Source: AV69 sp036498205 (lineage in GTDB: Bacteria; Verrucomicrobiota; Verrucomicrobiia; Chthoniobacterales; UBA10450). Taken from it: DNA of 64,000 bases. This document shows positions 17,142-27,404 of this stretch, in pieces; position 1 is the stretch's first letter; each line of letters begins with the position of its first letter. Where the stretch lies: the NCBI GenBank assembly GCA_036498205.1, contig DASXIC010000039.1, forward strand, positions 1-64,000, written 5' to 3'. The notes under the pieces are model-generated. The model had not been told where the DNA came from. It made no database searches and was given only the letters and a program-made list of their open reading frames with translations. A program made the translations under genes and the position numbers.

Positions 17142-19148
17142 ATGCCGGGGAGAAAGAAATTGTTGCTCGCGCTCAGCTCCCTGCTGCTGGCGCTGTCCCT
17201 CACGAGCTTGTTCATGCCGCTGATAATGGAACGAACCATCCCGGTTTGGCTGCGCTTTAAAGCATCGCAATCAGGACTGGCAATCACTTTTAGCGAGATT
17301 CACGCGCCTTTCTTGCGTCCGATGGAAATTCGAGACCTGAAAATTACCCGCGCAGGGGTGGGAGGCGCCCACCTTGAATTTAGTGCGCCAAATGTTGAAG
17401 CAACGTTAAGCTTTCAGGCTTTGCTGGATCGATCGGGAAAGACGCATCTTCTGCGATCCCTGCAGGTGACACATGCGCGAGTGCTGTTGCGCGGACGGGC
17501 TCTCGAATCGGCCGGTGTTATCGAATGGCCAGCGCTGGCGGCCTTGCTTCCCGAACGCTTCGAAATTTCCGCTGATGAAATTCGTTTCGAACAACCATTC
17601 AGCCGAATGGAATTGCGCGATGCAATAATCTCAGCCAGCAGCGGCACGAGCGGCGCTATCATCGTCGGTTCGATCGCCATTCGGGCACCTCTGTTGCAGA
17701 AAAATTTTGCCGATATCCGAGGTGTCACCCGTTGGCAGGACAATCATCTCACTCTCGGTTCGCTCCGCCTGCTTGACGGGCTCACAATTGATTCCCTCAT
17801 GTTTGATTTAAGCCGGCTGCGGGCGGGCCGACTCGGAACGGAGTTAAGTGTTAGCGCATTCGCCGGCCATATCCGGGCCAACGTCACGACCGAACGCAGT
17901 GAAAAAACGCGTATTTGGGAACTGGCCGGCACGGCATCGGGGGTCTCGCTCGCGCGTTTAGCCACTGCGCTGGGTGTGACGGAGCCGATTCGCGGTTCAT
18001 TGCGCGCGTCGAAGTTCACTTTCCGCGGGGATCCGCGGGATGCGCTCCATGCGACTGCTTCGATATGGACGGAGCTGACCGACTTCGATTGGCGAGAACG
18101 AAAAGCGGACGCCATCATGCTCGGTGCGCACTATTACGGGCGCACAATGCAGTTGCAGCAACTCTACATCAAACAACAACGAAATGAGCTGACTCTCAGT
18201 GGCGAAACCATCGTCGGATTTGACTGGCTTAACCCGGATTTCCGCGGGGACATTGTCGCTTCCATTAAGGATCTTGGACAATTCGCGGAACTGTTTGGCG
18301 CCACTCCGGCCGCCTTCGATGGGACGGTAGCGATCCGCGGACGAGTCCATGCGCGCGAGCGGAATATCGATGGTGAACTCGCCGTTACCGGTGATGACTT
18401 GAAGATTTTTCACAAGCCGGTCGATTCGCTCACCGCGCGGGTTGGCCTGGACCTGAACCAGGTTCGTCTGGATCAGCTCGAATTAAAACGGAACAAGGAC
18501 TTCCTGCGGGCTGACGGTCGCATCGATTTTGCGCGGAATCAGGCGCATGGGTTATCGGCCGAGCTGTCGTGCCGCGAACTTGCCGACTACGCAGTGGAGC
18601 TGCCGCTTCTGGGCAAATTGGCAGGTTCTTTCAACGGGAAACTCGATGTAAGTGGCGAGGGCGTGCAATCGGGAGTCAACCTCAGCGCGGAAACCAATGA
18701 ATTTACGATCTCAGCGGCAGCCCAGCGCCAGAACCAGTCGCTCACTATCGAGCACCTTGATATCGCCCATGGCGATTTGCGCGCGGAATTCAAAGGCGAG
18801 GCAACATTGACAGATGCACGCAAAATTCGGCTCAGCCTCTCGCCAACGAACGAGCTGCGCCTCGATTTGCCCGAGGATTACAGCACCTGCATTCAAGGTG
18901 TCGTCTTTAACCGCAACGAAGCCGGGACTTCCTTCTCTAGAATTGTCATCGATAAAAACGATTTCGTTGTCGATACACAAAAACTTAAGCTCTGCGGCAA
19001 GAACGAGGTCGGGACGCCCCTTTCCATCAGCCTTCCTTTGCCGTCCCCTAGCCCAGCTACGACGCCACCACCGACGCCTTCTCCTCAACCGCCTCCGTCA
19101 GAGTCGCCGAAAGCCACCGCGCCAGCTTCTGCTGGAGTTCAGCGCTGA
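17142..19148 (+). CDS. AsmA-like membrane-anchored protein
   Basis: 668 residues. An N-terminal membrane helix (LLLALSSLLLALSLTSLFMP, about 7-26) anchors a long periplasmic region of repeated beta-strand units such as LTLGSLRLLDGLTIDSLMFD and LRADGRIDFARNQAHGLSAE, in the style of AsmA/DUF748/TamB proteins that bridge the membranes for lipid transport. The C-terminal 45 residues are a Pro/Ser/Thr-rich tail. The last 92 bases, coding this tail, run antisense through the 3' end of dnaE, which suggests a late extension of the reading frame. It is shorter than TamB and lacks the DUF490 ending. Confidence 0.7.
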   Translation: MPGRKKLLLALSSLLLALSLTSLFMPLIMERTIPVWLRFKASQSGLAITFSEIHAPFLRPMEIRDLKITRAGVGGAHLEFSAPNVEATLSFQALLDRSGKTHLLRSLQVTHARVLLRGRALESAGVIEWPALAALLPERFEISADEIRFEQPFSRMELRDAIISASSGTSGAIIVGSIAIRAPLLQKNFADIRGVTRWQDNHLTLGSLRLLDGLTIDSLMFDLSRLRAGRLGTELSVSAFAGHIRANVTTERSEKTRIWELAGTASGVSLARLATALGVTEPIRGSLRASKFTFRGDPRDALHATASIWTELTDFDWRERKADAIMLGAHYYGRTMQLQQLYIKQQRNELTLSGETIVGFDWLNPDFRGDIVASIKDLGQFAELFGATPAAFDGTVAIRGRVHARERNIDGELAVTGDDLKIFHKPVDSLTARVGLDLNQVRLDQLELKRNKDFLRADGRIDFARNQAHGLSAELSCRELADYAVELPLLGKLAGSFNGKLDVSGEGVQSGVNLSAETNEFTISAAAQRQNQSLTIEHLDIAHGDLRAEFKGEATLTDARKIRLSLSPTNELRLDLPEDYSTCIQGVVFNRNEAGTSFSRIVIDKNDFVVDTQKLKLCGKNEVGTPLSISLPLPSPSPATTPPPTPSPQPPPSESPKATAPASAGVQR

Positions 19149-22100
19149 CCGTTACTGAGAAATTTGCTCCGGCGGCGACACGCATTGGCTCCGCGCCGCC
19201 GATTTCAAAGATTAACTGGACCGGCGTCCGCCCCGGCGAGGAGGCAAGAATTTCGCGCACTTCGCGCAGCTCATTTGTTTGTACATCGCGCGAGAATCGC
19301 AAGCGCAGCGGCGGAGTCGAAGGCGCTGGACTGTCCGGCTTGGTCGCCGGGTCGATTGAAAGGAGGCGCAGTTTCTCGGCCGTGGCGCGCAATGATTCGT
19401 CGCGCAAATCGAGTTTACCGCGAATGGCAACAACGTTGCCGGGGCCAAGTTTCTCAGCGCATTCGAGGTAAAGCTCGTTCCAAACGACAAGCTCGAGTGT
19501 TCCCGTCAAATCCTCAACCCAGATGACCGCGAACGGCTTTCCCTCCTTTTTTGTGAATTTCTTGTCCACCTGTGAAATTGCTCCGGCGACACGAAAGGTC
19601 GCGCGATCCGATAATTCGTTGAGCGATGCGATCGTTTGATATTTTCCGTTCGCAATTACCACCGCGTAGGCGTCCAACGGATGACCGGTGACATAAAAAC
19701 CGAGCAGTTCTTTTTCATACGTCATCTTCTCCCGGTTGCCCCAGGGCGTAACTGTCCGGGTGCGAAGGCGGGAGACTTCTTCGTCGTCATGACCGAAAAG
19801 CGAATGCTGGCCGGCTACCCGGTCGCGATGTGCGGTGGCGGAGGCAGAAAGAGCATCGTCGATGCAGGCGACTAATTCGGCCCGCTCCCGATTGAGAAAG
19901 TCGAAAGCGCCCGATTTCACCAGACTTTCGAGCATTTTGCGATTGGCGATGCGGGAATCGAGCCGGCCGCAAAAATCTTCCAGAGATTTAAAGTCACCGC
20001 GCGCCTCGCGCTCCCGGATTGTTACTTCCATGGCGCCTTCGCCAACATGTTTAATCGCAGCGAGACCGTAGCGAATGGCCTCACTTTGCGGCGGTCCCTG
20101 GGTGTCGTCGCGCTCCTCACTCTCGTCCAACACCGGCGCCATCGACTCGGGAATGAATTTTAGTCCGCTCCGGTTCACATCCGGCGGCAGAATCTTGATT
20201 CCCATCCTTTTGCATTCCGCCACCAGGATGGAAATTTTTTCAGTGTTATTAATTTCGTTACTGAGCAGGCCGGCCATGAATTCCACCGGATAATTGGCCT
20301 TTAAATAAGCCGTTTGATAACTGATTAGCCCGTAGGCCGCGCTGTGGCTCTTATTGAAACCGTAACCGGCGAACTTCTCGAGCAGATCGAAGATAGCATT
20401 GGCTTTTTTCTCCGGAATATCGTTCGTACGGGCGCAACCGGCGATAAAGTTGGCCCGCTCCCTGGCCATCTTTTCCTTGTCCTTTTTTCCCATTGCCCGC
20501 CGGAGGAGATCGGCCTGGCCTAGTGAGTAGCCGGCCAGCTTGCTCGCCGCGGCCATGACCTGTTCCTGGTAAATCATGACGCCATAAGTGTCAGCGCAAA
20601 TTTCCTCGAGCAGCGGGTGCTCGTAACGGATCTTGGTCAGCCCTTTTTTGCGCTTGATATAGTCTCCGATGAGTTCCATCGGGCCGGGCCGATACAGGGC
20701 GATCAGCGCGATGATGTCGTCGATCTTTTGCACGTCGAACTGCTTGGACACCGAGGTCATGCCGCCAGATTCCATTTGAAACAGCCCGATGGTCTCGCCC
20801 CGGTTGTAGAGCGCGAACGCGGCCGCGTCATTCATGGGAATTTCGCTGAGCGAAAAATCCGGGATGCGTTTTCTTATCAGACCGACGGTGTCCTCAATCA
20901 CTGTCAGTGTTTTTAGCCCGAGGAAATCCATCTTCAGCAGGCCCAGATCGTTGAGCGGCCCCATTGCATACTGGCTGACGATGTCGCTGCCACGAGTATC
21001 GCGGCAGAGCGGGACGTAATCGGAAAGGTCACGATCGCCAATGACGACGCCGGCAGCATGGACCCCGGAGCTGCGGGACAGTCCCTCCAGAGCCGTTGCG
21101 TATTCCATCAGTTGTTTGGTTTGCGCCTCAGTTGCGACCGCTCTTTTCAGCTCCGGATTTTTTTCCATGGCGGAGCTGAGGGTGATATTCAGCTCGTTCG
21201 GAATCATCTTCGCAATGCGATCGGCGTCGCGATAACTCAGCCCCATCACCCGGCCGACGTCACGCACCACGCTGCGGGCCTTCAGCTTCCCGAAAGTGAT
21301 GATCTGCGATACGCGGCGTTCACCATATTTGCGTCGAACGTAGTCCAGAACTTCGCCCCGGCGTGCTTCGCAAAAATCGACATCGATATCGGGCGGCGAA
21401 ATTCGCTCCGGATTAAGAAATCGCTCGAAAATCAGCCCGTATTGCAGCGGGTCGATATCCGTAATTCCCAAGACATAGGCGACCATCGAGCCGGCGGCGG
21501 AGCCGCGGCCGGGGCCGACGGGAATGCCGCGTTCCTTGGCGAAATGAATGAAGTCCCAGACGATGAGAAAATAACTGACGAATCCGGTTTTCTCGAGAAC
21601 GTCGACTTCGTAATCGAGCCGCTTGATCAGTTCTTCGTCCCTGAGGGCGCGTTCCCCGTAGCGCTCATGCAAACCTTTGTAGCACAGCTCGCGCAGGTAC
21701 GTTTCGCGCGTTTTCCCTGCCGGAGCCGGATATTCGGGATATTTCGATTTACCGAACTCGAGCTCGAGATTACAGCGATCCGCAATTTCGAGGGTGTTGG
21801 AGATCGCGTCCGGAAAATCGCAAAAGATCTGACGCATCTCGGACGGCGATTTAAAATAGAGCTCCGGCTCGTATCGCATCCGGCGCTCGTCCTCTACCCT
21901 GGCCCCGGTATTAATACACATCAGCACGTCGTGCGCTTTGTGATCGCTTCGCCGCAAAAAGTGCACGTCGTTTGCCGCCACCAACCCCAGCCCAAATTCC
22001 TTTGCGAACTTCGGCAAATGCGCGTTGCAGATTTTTTGCTCGGCGATGCCGTGATCGTGGAGTTCGATGAAAAAATTCTCCGGCCCGAAGATGTCGCGGT

Positions 22101-22596
22101 ACTCCGCGGTAATACGTTGTGCCTTTTCGATATTCCCGCCCTGGAGGGCGCTATTGACCTCGCTCGCGAGACAGCCACTCATGCCGATGAGGCCGGTCGA
22201 ATGCGCCGCCAGCAATTCCTTGTCCATCCGTGGCCGATGATAGAATCCGTCGAGATGAGCGGCTGAAACCAGTTTGACCAGGTTTCGGTAACCTACCTCG
22301 TTCTCTGCCAGCAACGTAAAATGAAAAGTCGAATCGCGTCCCGCTGTCTTTTCTTTGTGAGAACCGGTCGTGATATAGGCTTCGCATCCGATGATCGGTT
22401 TGATCCCGGCCCCGACCGCGTGCTGGTAAAAATCAATCGCACCGAACAGATTGCCGTGGTCGGTGATGGCAATGGCCGGCATCTCCATCTCGACCGCTTT
22501 TTTCATCAGTTCTCGCATTCGCACCGCGCCGTCGAGGAGGGAGTATTCGGTGTGGAGATGAAGATGAACGAAGGAGTCGCGGGGCATTCGCCTCAA
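19057..22596 (-). CDS. dnaE: DNA polymerase III alpha subunit
   Basis: 1179 residues. It has the PHP domain (VHLHLHTEYSLLDGAV, ITDHGNLFGAIDFYQHA), the palm with catalytic acids (GPGRGSAAGSMVAYVLGITD, then SPPDIDVDFCEARRGEVLDY), thumb and fingers (AAGVVIGDRDLSDYVPLCRD, LYRPGPMELIGDYIKRKKG), the helix-hairpin-helix region, and the OB-fold near residues 1000-1080 (VAGAISQVDKKFTKKEGKPF). This is the replicative polymerase. The start may be the ATG at 22596 or three codons in. The C-terminal end overlaps the convergent AsmA-like gene by 92 bases. Confidence 0.97.
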   Translation of the reverse strand: MRRMPRDSFVHLHLHTEYSLLDGAVRMRELMKKAVEMEMPAIAITDHGNLFGAIDFYQHAVGAGIKPIIGCEAYITTGSHKEKTAGRDSTFHFTLLAENEVGYRNLVKLVSAAHLDGFYHRPRMDKELLAAHSTGLIGMSGCLASEVNSALQGGNIEKAQRITAEYRDIFGPENFFIELHDHGIAEQKICNAHLPKFAKEFGLGLVAANDVHFLRRSDHKAHDVLMCINTGARVEDERRMRYEPELYFKSPSEMRQIFCDFPDAISNTLEIADRCNLELEFGKSKYPEYPAPAGKTRETYLRELCYKGLHERYGERALRDEELIKRLDYEVDVLEKTGFVSYFLIVWDFIHFAKERGIPVGPGRGSAAGSMVAYVLGITDIDPLQYGLIFERFLNPERISPPDIDVDFCEARRGEVLDYVRRKYGERRVSQIITFGKLKARSVVRDVGRVMGLSYRDADRIAKMIPNELNITLSSAMEKNPELKRAVATEAQTKQLMEYATALEGLSRSSGVHAAGVVIGDRDLSDYVPLCRDTRGSDIVSQYAMGPLNDLGLLKMDFLGLKTLTVIEDTVGLIRKRIPDFSLSEIPMNDAAAFALYNRGETIGLFQMESGGMTSVSKQFDVQKIDDIIALIALYRPGPMELIGDYIKRKKGLTKIRYEHPLLEEICADTYGVMIYQEQVMAAASKLAGYSLGQADLLRRAMGKKDKEKMARERANFIAGCARTNDIPEKKANAIFDLLEKFAGYGFNKSHSAAYGLISYQTAYLKANYPVEFMAGLLSNEINNTEKISILVAECKRMGIKILPPDVNRSGLKFIPESMAPVLDESEERDDTQGPPQSEAIRYGLAAIKHVGEGAMEVTIREREARGDFKSLEDFCGRLDSRIANRKMLESLVKSGAFDFLNRERAELVACIDDALSASATAHRDRVAGQHSLFGHDDEEVSRLRTRTVTPWGNREKMTYEKELLGFYVTGHPLDAYAVVIANGKYQTIASLNELSDRATFRVAGAISQVDKKFTKKEGKPFAVIWVEDLTGTLELVVWNELYLECAEKLGPGNVVAIRGKLDLRDESLRATAEKLRLLSIDPATKPDSPAPSTPPLRLRFSRDVQTNELREVREILASSPGRTPVQLIFEIGGAEPMRVAAGANFSVTVSAELQQKLARWLSATLTEAVEEKASVVAS

Positions 22597-22746
22597 TATA
22601 AACGAGGCGACGAATTCGTCGACGTTGCCGGAAAAAAATGATGAAAAAATTGAGTATTGCCAGCGCGTCGGCTCGTTGTTAATAGAGCGCGTGCCGCGAT
22701 CAGCTTTGGGATTGCAAAACGCCGCGCGGACGCAAGTTTACCTTCA

Positions 22747-23085
22747 ATGAAAAAGCTCGAAGCGATTATTAAACCGTTCAAACTCGAGGAAGTGAAGGAA
22801 GCTCTCGCTGAGCTCGGAATCGAAGGGATGACGGTGACGGAGGTGAAGGGTTTCGGGCGGCAAAAAGGGCACACCGAGATTTATCGCGGTAGCGAATACA
22901 CCGTCGATTTTCTGCCAAAAGTGAAAGTCGAAGTCGTCCTGGCCGATGATATGGTGGAAAAGGCGGTCACCGTGGTCGTGAGCGCCGCCAAGACCGGAAA
23001 GATCGGCGACGGCAAAGTTTTCGTCCTGCCAGTTGAACACGCTGTCCGGATTCGGACAGAAGAGATCGGCGAAAAAGCTGTTTGA
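22747..23085 (+). CDS. glnB: Nitrogen regulatory protein P-II
   Basis: 112 residues from the ATG at 22747 (MKKLEAIIKPFKLEEVKEAL); longer in-frame starts would add a non-family extension. The T-loop GHTEIYRGSEY carries Tyr51, the uridylylation site, and the ATP-binding B loop is TGKIGDGKVFVLPVE. Ending RTEEIGEKAV is standard. P-II senses ATP/ADP, 2-oxoglutarate and, through GlnD, glutamine, and controls GlnA and ammonium uptake. It lies 84 bases before glnA, a classical glnBA pair. Confidence 0.97.
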   Translation: MKKLEAIIKPFKLEEVKEALAELGIEGMTVTEVKGFGRQKGHTEIYRGSEYTVDFLPKVKVEVVLADDMVEKAVTVVVSAAKTGKIGDGKVFVLPVEHAVRIRTEEIGEKAV

Positions 23086-23169
23086 TGGTGCCGCGCAAAT
23101 CCCCCGGCAATTTCCTCGGCCGGTGGAGTCGCCGCATTGTTTTTCAACCTCAAACCTCAACCCTACCCA

Positions 23170-24594
23170 ATGGCTAAAGACAAAAAGACCGCTTCCGACG
23201 TTTCCAAAATGATCAAGGACCACGACGTGAAACTCGTGGATTTCAAGTTCACCGATCTGCCGGGTTCCTGGCAGCATTTCACCACCACACTGACCGAATA
23301 TAACGAGGAGATCTTTACCGATGGTCTTGGGTTTGACGGGTCGTCCATCCGTGGCTGGAAAGCGATTAACGCATCGGACATGCTCGTGATCCCCGATCCC
23401 GCCACGGCCTGGATCGATATTTTCAACGCTGAACCGACCCTTTCCCTCATCTGCACAATCGTCGACCCGATCACGCGCGAGCCGTACGATCGCGACCCGC
23501 GCGGTATCGTGGAAAAAGCCGACGCCTATCTGAAGAGCACTGGAATCGCCGACACCGCCTACTTCGGGCCGGAAGCAGAATTCTTCATTTTCGACGACGT
23601 CCGCTTTTCCTACACGGGGAATTCGTCATTTCATTGCGTGGAAAGCAGCGAAGGACATTGGAACAGCGCCCGGGAAGAATTTCCAAACCTGGGCTATAAA
23701 ATTCGCGCCAAGGAGGGTTATTTCCCGGTCGCCCCGGCCGATACCCTGCAGGATATCCGCAACGAGATGTGCCTCGAGTTGGAGAAGGCCGGTATTGCCA
23801 TCGAGCGTCAGCATCATGAGGTGGCGACTGCAGGCCAGGCTGAAATCGATATCCGCTTCGCGCCGATGAAACAGATGGGTGACTGGATGCAATACTACAA
23901 ATATATCATCCGCAACGTTGCGAAAAAACATGGCAAAACCGTTACTTTCATGCCGAAGCCGCTCTACGGAGACAATGGCAGCGGCATGCACACCCACATG
24001 TCGCTCTGGAGTGGCGACAAACCGCTGTTCGCGGGTAACGGCTACGCTGGACTGAGCGATCTCGCCTTATTTTTCATCGGCGGAATTCTGAAGCATGCCC
24101 CTGCGCTCACTTGCATCACGAACCCAACTACGAACAGCTATAAGCGACTGGTTCCCGGTTTCGAGGCCCCGGTGAACCTGGCCTACTCGGCGCGCAATCG
24201 TTCCGCGGCGATCCGGATCCCAACTTATTCAGCCAATCCCAAGGCGAAACGAATCGAGTTCCGTACGCCCGATTCGGCTGCCAATCCTTATCTCGCTTTT
24301 GCCGCGTTGGTTCTGGCGGGACTCGACGGAATTCAAAACCGGATTGACCCCGGTGACCCGCTTGACAAAAACCTTTACGATCTTCCGCCAGAGGAACTGG
24401 CAAACGTACCGAGTGTGCCCGATTCACTAAGCGGCGCGATCGATGCGCTCGAGGCGGACCACTCTTTTCTGTTAAAAGGCGACGTATTCAATTCCGATTT
24501 CATTTCGAACTGGCTCGACATGAAGCAAAAGGAATACGACTCGTTGCGCCTGCGCCCCCATCCTTACGAGTTCTCGATGTACTACGACGTGTAG
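23170..24594 (+). CDS. glnA: Glutamine synthetase, type I (adenylylated form)
   Basis: 474 residues from the ATG at 23170. The family landmarks are all there: GFDGSSIRGWKAINASDM, PEAEFFIFDDV, MHTHMSLW, the ATP site KPLYGDNGSGMHTHMS and NRSAAIRIP. The adenylylation motif KNLYDLPPEE places the modified tyrosine at about residue 403, which marks the GSI-beta class controlled by GlnE. The enzyme makes glutamine from glutamate, ammonia and ATP as a dodecamer. The upstream glnB supports coupled nitrogen control. Confidence 0.97.
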   Translation: MAKDKKTASDVSKMIKDHDVKLVDFKFTDLPGSWQHFTTTLTEYNEEIFTDGLGFDGSSIRGWKAINASDMLVIPDPATAWIDIFNAEPTLSLICTIVDPITREPYDRDPRGIVEKADAYLKSTGIADTAYFGPEAEFFIFDDVRFSYTGNSSFHCVESSEGHWNSAREEFPNLGYKIRAKEGYFPVAPADTLQDIRNEMCLELEKAGIAIERQHHEVATAGQAEIDIRFAPMKQMGDWMQYYKYIIRNVAKKHGKTVTFMPKPLYGDNGSGMHTHMSLWSGDKPLFAGNGYAGLSDLALFFIGGILKHAPALTCITNPTTNSYKRLVPGFEAPVNLAYSARNRSAAIRIPTYSANPKAKRIEFRTPDSAANPYLAFAALVLAGLDGIQNRIDPGDPLDKNLYDLPPEELANVPSVPDSLSGAIDALEADHSFLLKGDVFNSDFISNWLDMKQKEYDSLRLRPHPYEFSMYYDV

Positions 24595-24648
24595 CCCTGT
24601 TGCTGAATCCAGTTCAGGGACCGGCGCTGAGGCGGAATTAGCGAAAGG

Positions 24649-25473
24649 ATGACGCGGACGCGGCCGATCTTTCTGCTCGCCGGTGCCGTTTACCTTGCCG
24701 TGATTTTTTCAGGTCGCTTGCCTGATCGGTTGATTCTGTTTCCGAGCAGCGATCCAATAAATCCCGGAGCGGCTCGTCGGCAATCGATCGCTTTTGAAAA
24801 CGGCGAGCTGGAACTCTGGACTGCGTCGTCACAGCTCGCGCGACAAAATAACCGAGCCGATGTTTATGTGCTGCGTTTTTACGGTAACGCCGACCGGGCG
24901 GAGCGGTGGGTCGCGCTGGAAGCGGAGGCGTGGAACCAACGGGCGGTTGAAGTATGGGGAATGAATTACCCTGGCTTCGGGGGTAGTTCCGGTCCGGCGA
25001 AATTGCAGCGCATTCCACGCGCGGCCGTCGCTGCGTTCGATGCGCTGCAGGCCAGGGCCGGCGGGAAACCGATCGTGCTCTGGGGCGCCAGCATCGGAGC
25101 GACCGTAGCACTCCATGTCGCGGCAAATCGCAACGTCACCGGGATCATCCTCCACAATCCGCCACCTTTGCGGCAGATGATTCTGCGCGAATTCGGTTGG
25201 TGGAATCTCTGGCTGCTGGCCGGGCCGATCGCTCTGCAAATCCCGTCCGAACTCGATAGTATCGAAAACGCCAAGCGCGTTCACGTGCCCGCAGTTTTTC
25301 TGTTGGCGGAAAAGGATGAGATAGTCGCTCCCAGGTTCCAACACATGGTCTTCAATGCCTTTGCCGGGGAAAAAAGGGCGATCGACCTGCGGGGCGCTCA
25401 CCATAATTCACCGATCGAAGGCGCGGGAATGGCGGAACTCTCTAAGAGCTACGATTGGTTATTGTCGCGCTAA
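24649..25473 (+). CDS. Membrane-anchored alpha/beta hydrolase
   Basis: 274 residues with an N-terminal hydrophobic segment (IFLLAGAVYLAVIFSG, about 7-22) that may be an anchor or signal. The hydrolase fold shows the oxyanion region RFYGNADRAERW, the nucleophile elbow VLWGASIGATVALH (Ser in GASIG), the Asp in LLAEKDEIVAP and the His in RGAHHNSP. It is closest to the BEM46/ABHD13-type group of serine hydrolases; the substrate is unknown. Three bases separate it from the next gene, so they are probably one transcript. Confidence 0.75.
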   Translation: MTRTRPIFLLAGAVYLAVIFSGRLPDRLILFPSSDPINPGAARRQSIAFENGELELWTASSQLARQNNRADVYVLRFYGNADRAERWVALEAEAWNQRAVEVWGMNYPGFGGSSGPAKLQRIPRAAVAAFDALQARAGGKPIVLWGASIGATVALHVAANRNVTGIILHNPPPLRQMILREFGWWNLWLLAGPIALQIPSELDSIENAKRVHVPAVFLLAEKDEIVAPRFQHMVFNAFAGEKRAIDLRGAHHNSPIEGAGMAELSKSYDWLLSR

Positions 25474-25476
25474 GGA

Positions 25477-27348
25477 ATGCCTGCTGATACCGCTCAGATA
25501 GCTCGCCCCCGGAAACTAAAACTTGTTATCTGCATTGGGCTGGCGGTGCTTGTTTGGGCCGTTTTCGGACAAACCTCGCACTTTAACTGGGTTCGATACG
25601 ATGATGGCGATTACGTTTATCGGTCTGGTCATGTCACCAGTGGTTTGAATCGTCGCAGCATCATCTGGGCGTTCACTAGCTTCCACGCACGCAATTGGCA
25701 TCCTCTTACCACCCTCTCCCACATGCTGGATTGCCAGTTGTTCGGCGTAAATCCCGGACCATCGCATGTCGTAAACACTGTCCTGCATGGGCTGACGGCG
25801 ATCGTACTTTTCCTCGCGCTCGCATCACTGACGCAAAGCGTCTGGCGGAGCGCGATTGTTGCGGCTCTTTTCGCAATCCACCCCCTGCGGGTGGAATCGG
25901 TCGCCTGGATAGCGGAGCGCAAAGACGTGCTGAGCGGATTGTTTTTCGTGCTGACCCTTGCCGCCTATGGCTGGTATACGCGCAGACCTTCAATCGCGCG
26001 TTATTTGATTGCGCTGTTGTTCGCGACGCTTGGGTTGATGTCCAAGGCGATGCTGGTGTCAATCCCTTTTGTTCTACTCCTTCTCGATTACTGGCCGCTC
26101 AATCGCTTCGAAAGAACCAGGCGCAGAACCGCGCTTCTCCTCGTGGAAAAAGTTCCGTTCGCCCTCATTGCCGCGGGATCTGCCATCGCAACCATGCAGG
26201 CGCAGCGTGGCACGATCGATCTGCTGGGTTTTCCGCTTTCTCTGCGGATGGAGAATGCGGTCGTCAGCTATGTAATTTATTTGCGACAGCTTTTCTGGCC
26301 GACTGACCTGGCGGTTTTATATCCCCACCCGGAAGATTTTTTTCCTTTTCTCGTCATCGCCGACAGCATTGCACTGCTGGTTGTCCTCACTGCCCTTGCG
26401 CTCATTTTCCGAAAGCGCTTTCCCTTTCTTCTTACCGGCTGGTTTTGGTACCTGGGAATGCTGGTTCCAGTAATCGGGATCGTGCAAGTCGGCCGGCAGG
26501 GACATGCCGATCGCTACACCTATTTGCCTCTGATTGGGGTTCTGGTTGCGCTCGTTTGGCTGGTAGCGGAAGTGACAAAAAGCTTTCGGTTTCAAAAACA
26601 AATCGGTGCTATTGCCACAGTGCCGATTGTGGTGGCGCTGGCCCTGTGCGCGCGACATCAAACCGCATATTGGCGCGACGCCGATTCACTCTGGCCCCAT
26701 ACTCTTGCGATCACGACAAAGAACGATGGCGCGCATGTAGCGTTCGCTTCGTCACTGTTCGCAGAAGGTAAGACCGAGCAAGCAATCGCGCATATGCGGG
26801 AGGCGGCCCAAATTCGACCTGCCATCGCCGGTGCCTATGGGGAAGCGCCTGTTGTTCTCACCCCAAAGCAGCTTGACGCTGGCATACTTTATTGGAGCGG
26901 ACTGGTTGACGCGCAGCCAAATGACGTTAACGCGCACAACAATCTGGGGGTTTTGCTCGTGCAAAAGCATCAGGCCCGCGCCGCAATCGCCCAGTGGGAA
27001 CAGTCGCTATTGCTGAATCCCGGGGACGGAAACGCGAAAAGCAATCTTGCCTGGGTGCTCGCAACCGCTCCGGATGATTCGCTGCGCGATGGAAATCGGG
27101 CAGTGGCACTGGCAGAATCCGCTCTGCAACTGGCCGGCGGCATCAGCCCCATTTTGCATCGGACACTCGCTGCGGCTTACGCCGAGACCGGTCGCTTTGA
27201 CGAAGCAATCGAGACTGCGAGGCAGGGTCAGGCACTGGCTGAGCGAGAGGGAAATCGCTCGCTAGCCGAGGAGCTTGCTGCAAACGCGAGTCGCTATCGC
27301 CAACACTTGCCCCTGCGGGACGCGAGTTTGCAGCCGGCGGACGAGTGA
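25477..27348 (+). CDS. Multi-pass membrane protein with C-terminal TPR repeats (GT-C/TMTC-like)
   Basis: 623 residues. About 10-11 membrane helices span residues 14-400, with the conserved FAIHPLRVESVAWIAERKDV motif and YDDGDYVYRS in the first loop, as in bacterial relatives of the TMTC/O-mannosyltransferase (GT-C) proteins. From about residue 410 there are TPR-like repeats (AIAHMREAAQIRPAIAGAYG, then VNAHNNLGVLLVQKHQARAA, AIAQWEQSLLLNPGD). The Asp-Asp in the first loop fits a GT-C acidic motif, so transfer of a lipid-linked sugar is plausible but unproven. Confidence 0.75.
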   Translation: MPADTAQIARPRKLKLVICIGLAVLVWAVFGQTSHFNWVRYDDGDYVYRSGHVTSGLNRRSIIWAFTSFHARNWHPLTTLSHMLDCQLFGVNPGPSHVVNTVLHGLTAIVLFLALASLTQSVWRSAIVAALFAIHPLRVESVAWIAERKDVLSGLFFVLTLAAYGWYTRRPSIARYLIALLFATLGLMSKAMLVSIPFVLLLLDYWPLNRFERTRRRTALLLVEKVPFALIAAGSAIATMQAQRGTIDLLGFPLSLRMENAVVSYVIYLRQLFWPTDLAVLYPHPEDFFPFLVIADSIALLVVLTALALIFRKRFPFLLTGWFWYLGMLVPVIGIVQVGRQGHADRYTYLPLIGVLVALVWLVAEVTKSFRFQKQIGAIATVPIVVALALCARHQTAYWRDADSLWPHTLAITTKNDGAHVAFASSLFAEGKTEQAIAHMREAAQIRPAIAGAYGEAPVVLTPKQLDAGILYWSGLVDAQPNDVNAHNNLGVLLVQKHQARAAIAQWEQSLLLNPGDGNAKSNLAWVLATAPDDSLRDGNRAVALAESALQLAGGISPILHRTLAAAYAETGRFDEAIETARQGQALAEREGNRSLAEELAANASRYRQHLPLRDASLQPADE

Positions 27349-27404
27349 GCCGTCTCTCTGAATTACCTTGCAACTTCCGCCGGTAGCCTGATGTTGAAGC
27401 TGAT

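Noticed and set aside
21058..22266. A 402-residue open frame on plus inside dnaE
   Set aside because: It is antisense to a certain DnaE sequence, has no recognised domain and its composition is that of a shadow frame.
22597..22746. A sigma-54 type promoter before glnB
   Set aside because: No convincing TGGCAC-N5-TTGC pair was found in the gap.
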